Source: Hyphomicrobiales bacterium
Lineage (GTDB): Bacteria > Pseudomonadota > Alphaproteobacteria > Rhizobiales > Rhizobiaceae
Direction: 5' to 3'
DNA length: 64,000 nt
Assembly (NCBI GenBank): GCA_002400845.2
Contig: NVRK02000095.1
Span: 1 to 64,000 of the forward strand
Shown piece by piece: positions 48,518-57,271 of this stretch; the stretch's first letter is position 1; every line of letters begins with the position of its first letter. The translations under genes were made by a program, and so were the position numbers. Below the pieces are notes generated by a model. It saw only the letters and a program-made list of their open reading frames with translations, searched no databases and had not been told where the DNA came from.

Positions 48518-49262
48518 AAAAATCTTCAATCTGTCATTCTTGTTTTTGCTTTCACTAATAGTAAGTGGTTGCGGACATACATTCACTGATTATGGCAAGC
48601 CACCTACCATGACAGAACCTCAAACAGAGGTGTTAATGGAAGACATTTTAATTGTTCCTGAACCACAAGTAATCCATAATGCAATGCGGGTGGAAATGAG
48701 TGATAATTCTATTTGGAATAAAAAAGAAGGCATCTATTTTAAAGATACAAGAGCTTATGAAGTTGGTGATATTCTTACTGTTAAAATATTGATAAACGAT
48801 AGTGCACGTATTAAAAGTGCATCCCAAAGAGATTCAACAATTGATGGCTCTGCTGCTGGTACGCTTGGTGGCAGTATTGGAACATATGCCTTGCCAGTGG
48901 TTGATGGAACGGGAACAGCAACCACATCGTTAAAGACTGCTCGCGGTGGAACCGTAAACCGGTCTGAAAAAATTCAATTGCAAATAGCTGCGGCAGTTGT
49001 TGCTGCTTCGCAAAACGGCAATTTGAAAATATATGGAACGCAAGAAGTTCGAGTGAATTCTGAATTACGATTGATGAAAGTTGAAGGTATCGTTCGCTCG
49101 AAAGACATTGCTCCTGACAATTCAATTCCATACGAAAAAATTGCAGAAGCTCGTATTTCTTATGGTGGACATAACACTGGTACAGTTAGACGAAAAACTT
49201 TTGTACCTAAAATTGCCCGCAATCTTTATTCTTCTATGAAGGATAAAATAAATGGCAGATAA
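48507..49262 (+). CDS. flgH: flagellar L-ring lipoprotein FlgH
   Basis: Lipobox LIVSGCG; IWNKKEGIYFKDTRAYEVGDILTVKILINDSARIKSASQRDSTI; SYGGHNTGTVRR. Confidence 0.94.
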   Translation: MNSKKIFNLSFLFLLSLIVSGCGHTFTDYGKPPTMTEPQTEVLMEDILIVPEPQVIHNAMRVEMSDNSIWNKKEGIYFKDTRAYEVGDILTVKILINDSARIKSASQRDSTIDGSAAGTLGGSIGTYALPVVDGTGTATTSLKTARGGTVNRSEKIQLQIAAAVVAASQNGNLKIYGTQEVRVNSELRLMKVEGIVRSKDIAPDNSIPYEKIAEARISYGGHNTGTVRRKTFVPKIARNLYSSMKDKINGR

Positions 49263-49821
49263 AAAAGCTGGCAGCAAAGAAAATGTAGATGGTGAAGAAG
49301 CTAAGAAAAAATCTGGGTTGGTTCCATCGATAATTGCAGTTGTAATTTTATCTGCTATTGCCGTGGGTGCTGGTTGGTTTGTGGCTAGTCAAAGTGGGCC
49401 GAGTAAAATGGCAAGTGTTGAAGACAACGCCGGTAAGAAAATCAGCAAAAAGTCTAAAAAAGATAAAGATAAAAGAAAAACTGATAATAGTCACGCAGAA
49501 GGTGAATCTGCTAGTTTGTACTCAGATGAAAATGTTTTTACCAAATTTGAGCCATTTATTGTGAATTTACCGCGTAGTGGCAATTCATTGATACGGTTAG
49601 AGCTTGGAATGTTGGCTGAAAGTGGGTATTCAATAACGCGTGCTTCGACTCAAGCAGAAATAATCAATGGCATTTCGACTTATTTGAAAACTGTTGAATT
49701 AGATCTGTATTCTGGCCCTAGTGGCTATTTACATTTGAGGGAAGATTTACTCGAGCGTGCTCAGCTGATTAGTAACGGCAAAGTGCAAAAAGTGTTTATT
49801 TTATCAATGGCGGTTGAATGA
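49252..49821 (+). CDS. fliL: flagellar basal body-associated protein FliL
   Basis: N-terminal TM; VFTKFEPFIVNLPRSGNSLIRLELGMLAE. Confidence 0.88.
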   Translation: MADKKAGSKENVDGEEAKKKSGLVPSIIAVVILSAIAVGAGWFVASQSGPSKMASVEDNAGKKISKKSKKDKDKRKTDNSHAEGESASLYSDENVFTKFEPFIVNLPRSGNSLIRLELGMLAESGYSITRASTQAEIINGISTYLKTVELDLYSGPSGYLHLREDLLERAQLISNGKVQKVFILSMAVE

Positions 49822-50552
49822 GAATATTTCTGGCAATTGTATGTATCTGTATTTTGACAGATGTTTCTATGGCGCAAGAAATTGATCTTTCTAAGTTGGT
49901 TCCAGAAGGTGATGGCACTTTTACGGGGCGAATTATCCAAGGACTTATTGTCCTCACGGTTTTATCAATTGCGCCTGGTATATTAATTTCAACGACCTGT
50001 TTTACGCGGTTTATTATCGCCTTCTCTTTTTTGAGAAGTGGTCTTGGCATGCAGTCCACACCATCAAACCTTATTATAATTTCGTTAGCATTATTCATGA
50101 CTTATTTTGTTATGGCGCCTGTGTTCGAAAAGTCTTGGGAAGAGGGTGTACAACCTTTGCTTGAAAATAAAATTTCTCAAGAAGAAGCCTTTGATAAAGT
50201 AACTGGCCCGATGAAAGATTTTATGTTGCAACATGTAAGGCCCAAAGATATGCAATTGTTTGTGGAGGCTAGCAATGCCGAACCGCAAAATGTGATTACA
50301 AGTGAAGCACCTGATTTAAAAATAATAGTGCCAGCCTTTATGTTATCAGAATTGCGAAAAGGTTTTGAGATTGGGTTTTTGATTTTATTGCCGTTCTTGA
50401 TCCTAGATTTGGTCGTTGCTACTGTTACAATGTCGATGGGTATGATGATGTTACCACCAACGGTTGTCTCATTGCCCTTTAAAGTTTTGTTTTTCGTTTT
50501 AATAGATGGTTGGAATATAATTGTTGGAGAGTTACTTAATTCTGTTATTTAA
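49818..50552 (+). CDS. fliP: flagellar type III export protein FliP
   Basis: LIVLTVLSIAPGILISTTCFTRFIIAFSFLRSGLGMQSTPSNLIIISLALFMTYFVMAPVFEK; GFEIGFLILLPFLILDLVVATVTMSMGMMMLPPTVVSLPFK. Confidence 0.97.
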   Translation: MRIFLAIVCICILTDVSMAQEIDLSKLVPEGDGTFTGRIIQGLIVLTVLSIAPGILISTTCFTRFIIAFSFLRSGLGMQSTPSNLIIISLALFMTYFVMAPVFEKSWEEGVQPLLENKISQEEAFDKVTGPMKDFMLQHVRPKDMQLFVEASNAEPQNVITSEAPDLKIIVPAFMLSELRKGFEIGFLILLPFLILDLVVATVTMSMGMMMLPPTVVSLPFKVLFFVLIDGWNIIVGELLNSVI

Positions 50553-50648
50553 ATTTCATCCCTAGAAATCATCTATTGTTAATCTAATATTAATAAATTG
50601 CCTCTAATTGTAGGCTATCAATTAGGTGGATATTATTCATCTATCGAG

Positions 50649-50759
50649 GGTAGAGCACATATATAAATATATATTGGTGCCCGGCATGATGCCGAATCTA
50701 TCTTACTGGTTAATCCAGTTTGTCCCCTATTATTGATTAAAATTTACAAGGGACGTTTC
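50649..50759 (+). promoter_or_regulatory. structured 5' leader of flagellin 1 (flg-Rhizobiales-like RNA element)
   Basis: GGTAGAG; variable AT stem CAC...GTG; GGCATGATGCC hairpin; ACTGG-TTAAT-CCAGT hairpin; GTCCC (50722-50726) complementary to SD GGGAC (50750-50754). Confidence 0.85.
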
Positions 50760-51725
50760 ATGTCTAGTATTAATACAAACGCATCTGCGATGACTGCTCT
50801 GCAATCATTGAATATGACAAACAAAAGAATGGATTCTGTACAGAATGCCATTTCAACTGGCCTAAGTGTAGGTTCTGCTAAAGACAACGCAGCTTATTGG
50901 TCGATCGCTACCGAAATGCGTTCTGACAATAAAGCACTTGGCACTGTTAAAGATGCTTTGGGCCTTGGTGCTGCTAAGATTGATACTGCTTCAACTGGTT
51001 TGAATGCAGCAATTGACGTAGCAGACGAAATTAAATCCAAATTGGTAGCTGCGCGTGAGCCTGGTGTGGATCGCGACGCGATCAACACAGAGATCGCAGC
51101 CCTAAAAGAACAATTGATTACAATTGCTTCGTCTTCATCTTTTTCTGGTGAAAACTGGTTGCAAAATGATGAATCTACAGTATCGGGTACTAAATCTATT
51201 GTGGGTTCGTTCAATCGTTCAGCAGCAGGCAATGTATCAGTTTCAACAATCGATATTAATACAACAAATACAACATTGATTGGCACGGACGACGGCGCAT
51301 TCGGCATCTTAACTAAAGACATTGATGCGGACCAATTGCTTGATACACCTACAACTACAGCAGTCAACTATTTCCTACTTGATGCTGGTGATGGCGCTGC
51401 TAATGCAGGAACCGAGATTGAGATCGATGGTTCTACAACTGATACCGCAATTGATCAGATGATTTCAGTAGTTGATGATATTATATCTCAAATGACATCT
51501 GCTGCTTCAGACCTTGGTTCTGCAGGTAAGCGTGTTGATATGCAGAATGATTTTGTTAATAATCTTATGAATTCAATTGAAAAAGGTATTGGCCAATTGG
51601 TTGATGCTGACATGAACGAAGAGTCTGTAAAACTACAAGCTCTACAAGTTCAGCAACAGCTTGGTGTTCAAGCTCTTTCAATTGCAAATGGTTCAGCTCA
51701 AAGTATCCTATCTCTATTCAGATAA
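50760..51725 (+). CDS. flagellin (paralogue 1)
   Basis: SSINTNASAMTALQSLNMTNKRMDSVQNAISTGLSVGSAKDNAAYWSIA; C-terminal LQVQQQLGVQALSIANGSAQSILSLFR. Confidence 0.97.
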   Translation: MSSINTNASAMTALQSLNMTNKRMDSVQNAISTGLSVGSAKDNAAYWSIATEMRSDNKALGTVKDALGLGAAKIDTASTGLNAAIDVADEIKSKLVAAREPGVDRDAINTEIAALKEQLITIASSSSFSGENWLQNDESTVSGTKSIVGSFNRSAAGNVSVSTIDINTTNTTLIGTDDGAFGILTKDIDADQLLDTPTTTAVNYFLLDAGDGAANAGTEIEIDGSTTDTAIDQMISVVDDIISQMTSAASDLGSAGKRVDMQNDFVNNLMNSIEKGIGQLVDADMNEESVKLQALQVQQQLGVQALSIANGSAQSILSLFR

Positions 51726-51745
51726 TACGTTGAGTTAAAAAATTA

Positions 51746-51773
51746 AATTTGGCGCAGTAAAGTGCGCCAAATT
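51746..51773 (+). terminator. inverted-repeat hairpin after flagellin 1
   Basis: AATTTGGCGCA-GTAAAG-TGCGCCAAATT, no T-run. Confidence 0.6.
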
Positions 51774-51782
51774 GACAATTAA

Positions 51783-51884
51783 GGTAGAGTTCTGCGAATT
51801 TGCAGTGCCTGGCATGATGCCTAATCTATCTTACTGGATAATCCAGTTTGTCCCAAGTGTTTAGTTTAAAAGGGACTAAGAAAA
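51783..51884 (+). promoter_or_regulatory. structured 5' leader of flagellin 2
   Basis: GGTAGAG; CTGC...GCAG stem; GGCATGATGCC; ACTGG-ATAAT-CCAGT; GTCCC (51850-51854)/GGGAC (51872-51876). Confidence 0.85.
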
Positions 51885-52865
51885 ATGTCTAGTATCAATA
51901 CAAATGCTTCAGCCATGCAGGCCTTGCAGTCATTGAATATGACAAATAAAAAAATGGACGCTGTCCAAAATGCAATTTCTACAGGTTTGAGCGTTGGTTC
52001 AGCTAAAGATAATGCAGCTTATTGGTCTATCGCTACAGAAATGCGCTCTGACAACAAAGCATTGGGCACTGTTAAAGATGCATTGGGTCTTGGTGCTGCT
52101 AAGGTTGATACGGCTACAACTGGTTTGACTGCTGCAATTGATGTAGCCGACGAAATCAAAACCAAATTGGTTGCGGCTCGTGAGCCTGGTGTAGATCGCG
52201 ATGCTATCAATACAGAAATTACAGCTCTTAAAGAGCAGCTTCTTACCATTGCACAATCGTCATCGTTTTCAGGCGAAAACTGGTTGCAAAATGATGGTGC
52301 TACAGCGGCAACTGATAAATCAATTGTTGGTTCATTCAACCGTTCTGCTGCAGGTAATGTATCTGTCTCAACAATCGATATTACTGTATCAGATATCACG
52401 CTAGTTGGCGCTGATAATGAAAGCTTGGGCATTTTAACAAAAGATTATGATGCCAATCAATTATTGGATACACCTCTTACTGGCGTTGGTGTAGAAAACG
52501 AATTTCGTTTGCTTGATATGGGCACGGGTGCAACCACAGGTGAAGATGGTGCAGTTGTTGGCGTTTCCAGTTCAACATCTGATGCAGATATCGACAGTAT
52601 GATTAGTGTTGTTGATGCAATTATTTCTGACATGACTTCTGCAGCTTCTGGTCTTGGATCAGTCGGCAAACGTGTAGACATGCAATCTGATTTTGTTGAT
52701 AATCTAATGAATTCGATTGAAAAAGGTATTGGCCAATTGGTTGATGCTGACATGAACGAGGAGTCTGTAAAACTACAAGCTCTACAAGTTCAGCAACAGC
52801 TTGGTGTACAAGCTCTTTCAATTGCAAACGGTCAATCTCAGAGTATCCTATCTCTATTTAGATAG
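51885..52865 (+). CDS. flagellin (paralogue 2)
   Basis: Same conserved N/C termini as paralogue 1. Confidence 0.97.
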   Translation: MSSINTNASAMQALQSLNMTNKKMDAVQNAISTGLSVGSAKDNAAYWSIATEMRSDNKALGTVKDALGLGAAKVDTATTGLTAAIDVADEIKTKLVAAREPGVDRDAINTEITALKEQLLTIAQSSSFSGENWLQNDGATAATDKSIVGSFNRSAAGNVSVSTIDITVSDITLVGADNESLGILTKDYDANQLLDTPLTGVGVENEFRLLDMGTGATTGEDGAVVGVSSSTSDADIDSMISVVDAIISDMTSAASGLGSVGKRVDMQSDFVDNLMNSIEKGIGQLVDADMNEESVKLQALQVQQQLGVQALSIANGQSQSILSLFR

Positions 52866-52887
52866 ACTATTGAGTTAAAAAAATAGC

Positions 52888-52911
52888 TTTGGCGCTGTTC
52901 TTTGCGCCAAA
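52888..52911 (+). terminator. inverted-repeat hairpin after flagellin 2
   Basis: TTTGGCGC-TGTTCTTT-GCGCCAAA. Confidence 0.55.
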
Positions 52912-52923
52912 ATTATAACCCAA

Positions 52924-53025
52924 GGTAGAGCCCCGTATTTTCACGGAGCCCGGCATGATGCCAAATCTATCTTACTGGAAAATCCAGTTTGTCCCCAAGT
53001 ATTTAGTTTTTAAGGGACCTTTATA
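52924..53025 (+). promoter_or_regulatory. structured 5' leader of flagellin 3
   Basis: GGTAGAG; CCGT...ACGG stem; GGCATGATGCC; ACTGG-AAAAT-CCAGT; GTCCC (52991-52995)/GGGAC (53014-53018). Confidence 0.85.
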
Positions 53026-53994
53026 ATGTCTAGTATTAATACAAATGCATCCGCTATGACGGCGTTGCAATCATTGAATATGACAAATAAAAAAATGGAC
53101 GCTGTCCAAAATGCGATATCTACTGGCTTGAGTGTTGGCTCAGCAAAAGATAATGCAGCTTATTGGTCTATCGCTACAGAAATGCGCTCAGACAACAAAG
53201 CATTGGGCACTGTTAAAGATGCATTGGGTCTTGGTGCTGCTAAGGTTGATACGGCAACAACTGGTTTGACCGCTGCTATCGAAGTGACTGATGAAATCAA
53301 ATCTAAATTGGTAGCTGCGCGTGAGCCTGGTGTGGATCGTGATGCGATCAACACAGAAATTACAGCTCTTAAAGAACAACTTTCAACAATCGTAGAATCT
53401 TCTTCTTTCTCTGGTGAAAATTGGTTGAGTAACGACAGTGCAACAGCAGCAGCTGATAAATCAATTGTAGGTTCGTTCAATCGTTCTGCATCAGGTAATG
53501 TATCTGTTTCAACAATCGATGTAACTGTATCTGACATCACCCTAATCGGTTCTGACAATGAGAACTTAGGGATTTTAACTAAAACTTATGATGCCGATGC
53601 GTTGAAAGATGCACCTACTGGTACAGCAGACAATTTCAGATTGATTGATGTCGCTGGTCAAACAACAGCTGCCACTGGTACAGTTATTTCTGTTTCAAAT
53701 TCAACTTCTGATGCTGATATCGACAGCATGATTAGTGCTGTTGATGCGATGCTTAGCGATATGACATCGGCTGCTTCTAACCTTGGTTCTGTAGGCAAAC
53801 GTGTAGATATGCAAAGCGATTTTGTTGGTAATCTTATGAATTCTATCGACAAGGGCATTGGCCAATTGGTTGACGCTGATATGAACGAAGAGTCTGTTAA
53901 ATTACAAGCGCTACAAGTTCAACAGCAGCTTGGTATTCAAGCTCTATCAATTGCGAACGGTCAATCACAAAGTATTCTATCTCTATTTAGATAA
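53026..53994 (+). CDS. flagellin (paralogue 3)
   Basis: Same conserved N/C termini as paralogues 1 and 2. Confidence 0.97.
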   Translation: MSSINTNASAMTALQSLNMTNKKMDAVQNAISTGLSVGSAKDNAAYWSIATEMRSDNKALGTVKDALGLGAAKVDTATTGLTAAIEVTDEIKSKLVAAREPGVDRDAINTEITALKEQLSTIVESSSFSGENWLSNDSATAAADKSIVGSFNRSASGNVSVSTIDVTVSDITLIGSDNENLGILTKTYDADALKDAPTGTADNFRLIDVAGQTTAATGTVISVSNSTSDADIDSMISAVDAMLSDMTSAASNLGSVGKRVDMQSDFVGNLMNSIDKGIGQLVDADMNEESVKLQALQVQQQLGIQALSIANGQSQSILSLFR

Positions 53995-54028
53995 GTTTTA
54001 AGACTTAACTTCATAATGAACAATGGAT

Positions 54029-54057
54029 TGCCGCTAATTTCGATTGGCGGCATTTTT
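54029..54057 (+). terminator. intrinsic terminator of the flagellin array
   Basis: TGCCGCTAAT-TTCG-ATTGGCGGCA then TTTTT; 10-bp stem with UUCG tetraloop and T5 tail. Confidence 0.9.
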
Positions 54058-54126
54058 CTTATGTGAATGCAATGTTCGGACAAGGTTCATAGTCCATTTT
54101 GGCTATGAACACATAGGGGTCCGTAA

Positions 54127-55833
54127 ATGGCGTTGCAGCAACAATTCGAACAAGCTTTAGGTAATTTAAGCGCGTTGGAAACCAGTAAAAAAATTGCACT
54201 CGTTGTAGCAATATTATTTACCCTAGCCACAACCATTGGCATAAGCATGTTTTTTAGCATGCCAACCACAGCGCCGTTATATTCAAACCTTTCAAGTGAA
54301 GATGTAAATAATATCAGCCGTTTGCTATCTGAAAATGGTATTGAGTTTGATGCTTATCCAGATACTGGTATTGTTGAAGTCGCACCCCATGTTACTGCAA
54401 AGGCAAGAGTGTTACTTGCTGAAAAAGGACTGCCATCTTCGCAAGCAAGTGGATATGAACTTTTTGATAAACTCAATACATTAGGCCTTACATCTTTCAT
54501 GCAAGATGTAACGAATAAGCGAGCCATTGAAGGTGAATTGGTACGCACCATTAAAATGATTGAAGGCGTGAATGCTGTTCGGGTGCATTTGGTAATGGCT
54601 GAAAAAAATGTTTACCGCAGAAATTTAGTTGGCGCACCTACTGCTTCGGTGGTGTTAAAAACATATGGTTCACTGCAAGGTAAATCTATTGTTGCCATTC
54701 GTAATTTGGTTGCTGCCGCTGTGCCGGGGCTTGAATCTGGAAACGTTACAATTGTAAGCGCAAATGGGTCTTTGTTGGCTGGTGTTGATGACCAAGGACT
54801 TGGTGGAACGTCACGTCTTGTTGATCTTGAAAAGAACTTCGAAAATGATATTTCTAGTAAGATTTCGACGGCCCTTGGTGCATATTTGGGGGCAGAAAAC
54901 TTTAGAATTTCTGTTTCTGCGAAACTAAACAGCGATCAACGTAAAGTTAGTGAGCGGGTCTTTGATCCCGATTCTAAAGTCACTAGATCTGTGCAGATTG
55001 TTCGTGAAGTTGGCAAAAGTGAAAATAAAGAAAATTCTGCTCCTGCTACAGTTGAACAAAATCTTCCGGATGAAAATGCGCCAGCAGGGTCTGGACAATC
55101 ATCATTGGAAAACAATGAACGCCGTGAAGAAGTAACAAATTATGAAATAAATGAAAAAACCATTTCAACCGTCAGTGATGGGTATAAAATTGAAAAAATT
55201 TCTGTGGCTTTGGTTGTTAATAAAAGCAGAGTTGAAAGTATATTAGGAGAAGATGCCAATAAAGCAGAAGTCGATGAATTGGTGTCTGAGCTAGATAAAA
55301 TCATCAAGTCTGTGGTTTCATCGAATGAAAAACGTGGTGATAAAATTTCCATCAGTGTTGTTGAGTTTCTACCTTCTGAATTTTCTAAAGTCGAGCCGCA
55401 AGCAAATGGTATTGCGACATTCTTAGCATTGCATTTTAACTCGATCTTTAATGGCATTGGATTAATTGCTGCTGCATTCATATTCTCATTGTTTGGTATT
55501 AAACCATTAATTGGCATTATTGTTGGAAAACCTGAAGCGCCTGCTGCTGGTGAAGAAGACATGTTATTGGCGAATGCTGGCGACGGGGCACCGTCTATGA
55601 TGGGGGCGAGTGGCCTTGAGATGCCTGACCTTTTAGGTGATCTTGGTGCGCCAGAATTAAATGGTGGGTTGTCTATGCCTGGTGCTCCAGCTGTTAGTTC
55701 TGATGGGCTAGAAAGCTTAGCAATGAGAGAAGATGCAATAAAAGACCATTTAGAAAAAATGGTGGGGGAGAGCGAAAAACGCGCAGCCTTTGCAATTAAA
55801 AAATGGCTACAAGAAGAACGCATCGGTGCATAA
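54127..55833 (+). CDS. fliF: flagellar MS-ring protein FliF
   Basis: MPTTAPLYSNLSSEDVNNISRLLSENGIEFDAYPDTGIVEVAPHVTAKARVLLAEKGLPSSQASGYELFDKLNTLGLTSFMQDVTNKRAIEGELVRTI. Confidence 0.97.
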   Translation: MALQQQFEQALGNLSALETSKKIALVVAILFTLATTIGISMFFSMPTTAPLYSNLSSEDVNNISRLLSENGIEFDAYPDTGIVEVAPHVTAKARVLLAEKGLPSSQASGYELFDKLNTLGLTSFMQDVTNKRAIEGELVRTIKMIEGVNAVRVHLVMAEKNVYRRNLVGAPTASVVLKTYGSLQGKSIVAIRNLVAAAVPGLESGNVTIVSANGSLLAGVDDQGLGGTSRLVDLEKNFENDISSKISTALGAYLGAENFRISVSAKLNSDQRKVSERVFDPDSKVTRSVQIVREVGKSENKENSAPATVEQNLPDENAPAGSGQSSLENNERREEVTNYEINEKTISTVSDGYKIEKISVALVVNKSRVESILGEDANKAEVDELVSELDKIIKSVVSSNEKRGDKISISVVEFLPSEFSKVEPQANGIATFLALHFNSIFNGIGLIAAAFIFSLFGIKPLIGIIVGKPEAPAAGEEDMLLANAGDGAPSMMGASGLEMPDLLGDLGAPELNGGLSMPGAPAVSSDGLESLAMREDAIKDHLEKMVGESEKRAAFAIKKWLQEERIGA

Positions 55834-55888
55834 TTAATATGCTGTATCTTGTTGAATTAATTATCAAATTAGGAATGTAGAAAACGCC

Positions 55889-57271
55889 ATGGTAGACTCA
55901 GAAAGACAAGGCGATATAATAATAATCAAGCGCGGCAGAGGCGGCGGAGATGAGCATCACGGCGGCGTGTGGAAAATTGCGTTTGCTGATTTCATGACTG
56001 CTATGATGGCTTTCTTTTTGGTGATGTGGCTCATTAATGCGTCTGACGAAGATACAAAAAAAGCAGTTGCTAGTTATTTTAATCCTATCGAGCTTATGGA
56101 TAATACGACTAACCCTAAAGGCTTGAGTAAACCAAAATACGGCGTGAAGAAATTACCTGTCGATCATCCAGATGAGGACAATACCAATATAAGCCCACCA
56201 AAAATACCAACAGATAAAAATGCTGATTTAGCGGTAATGGATGACGCATCACTGTTTGAAGATCCATTGGCTTTGTTAGCAGAAATCTCAAGTGGGCATA
56301 CTGGAAGTGATGAGAAACTTGATCTTTCAAAAGAAGAAGGTAGGGGTAAAGGGCTGGGCCGAGGTGAAGGTAAAGGTGTTGCTGAGGACGATAGTGATAA
56401 AGAAATGACGCTTTCTGGTGGTTCAAACTTTAGAGATCCTTTTGATCCTTCTTCTTGGCAAACCGAATTAGATTCCAAATTTGTGGGCGAAGAAAAAAGC
56501 GCAGAGTTGAACATTGATTTTGGCGATGGTGACGTGCTTAAACAAATGGCTAAAAAGCAAATCGATCCTTTTTCAGAAGCCATGTCTGACCCAATTTTAA
56601 ATTCTAAAGCTAATTCTGAGAATATGAAAACGCCAATGACTGGTGGTTTTGAAGAATTTGAAATTGACCCTGATAAGGATGATGAGCAACTTGCCAAAGA
56701 AAAAATGGCTGCAGAAGTAAAAATGCTGGCTGATGAAAAAGCCAAAAAAGATGCCATAGAATTAACGGCAAAAAACATAGCAGATTTGAAAAAAGCTGAC
56801 GAAGCTGATGAAAGCGTTTTAAGTTTTGAGGCCGCGATTTTACAATTGAATGAACAATTGCAAGAACAGGGAAACTCCTCTTTAACAATCGAGCTTTCTC
56901 AAAATTCCGATGGTGCTTTAATTACCTTATCTGAGCGTGCAAATAATGGCATGTTTAACATTGGTTCTGCAAAGCCAACTCCAATTTTAGTTCAGGTTAT
57001 GGGCGAGATTGGAAGGCTAATTGGTGACAAGCCTGGTCGGTTAACAATTAGTGGACATACAGATGGTCGCAAGTATAAGAGCCGCAATTACAACAATTGG
57101 CGTCTTTCTACTGATAGGGCTCATATGGCTTATTACATGCTGATTAAGGGCGGGGTTCCAAAATCTGCCTTTGAAAAAATTGAAGGTCATGCTGACGCGA
57201 ACTTGAAAAAAACAGACGATCCAAATGCTTCTGAAAATAGAAGAATTGAAGTGTTCATTCGTAAATCATGA
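55889..57271 (+). CDS. motB: flagellar motor protein MotB
   Basis: HHGGVWKIAFADFMTAMMAFFLVMWLINA; OmpA-type LTISGHTDGRKYKSRNYNNWRLSTDRAHMAYYMLIKGGV. Confidence 0.96.
   Translation: MVDSERQGDIIIIKRGRGGGDEHHGGVWKIAFADFMTAMMAFFLVMWLINASDEDTKKAVASYFNPIELMDNTTNPKGLSKPKYGVKKLPVDHPDEDNTNISPPKIPTDKNADLAVMDDASLFEDPLALLAEISSGHTGSDEKLDLSKEEGRGKGLGRGEGKGVAEDDSDKEMTLSGGSNFRDPFDPSSWQTELDSKFVGEEKSAELNIDFGDGDVLKQMAKKQIDPFSEAMSDPILNSKANSENMKTPMTGGFEEFEIDPDKDDEQLAKEKMAAEVKMLADEKAKKDAIELTAKNIADLKKADEADESVLSFEAAILQLNEQLQEQGNSSLTIELSQNSDGALITLSERANNGMFNIGSAKPTPILVQVMGEIGRLIGDKPGRLTISGHTDGRKYKSRNYNNWRLSTDRAHMAYYMLIKGGVPKSAFEKIEGHADANLKKTDDPNASENRRIEVFIRKS

Noticed and set aside
50649-53025. Repeated flagellin leaders as a mobile repeat or CRISPR-like array
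   Set aside because: Repeats coincide with gene leaders and are explained by tandem gene duplication plus RNA-structure conservation; spacers are flagellin CDSs.
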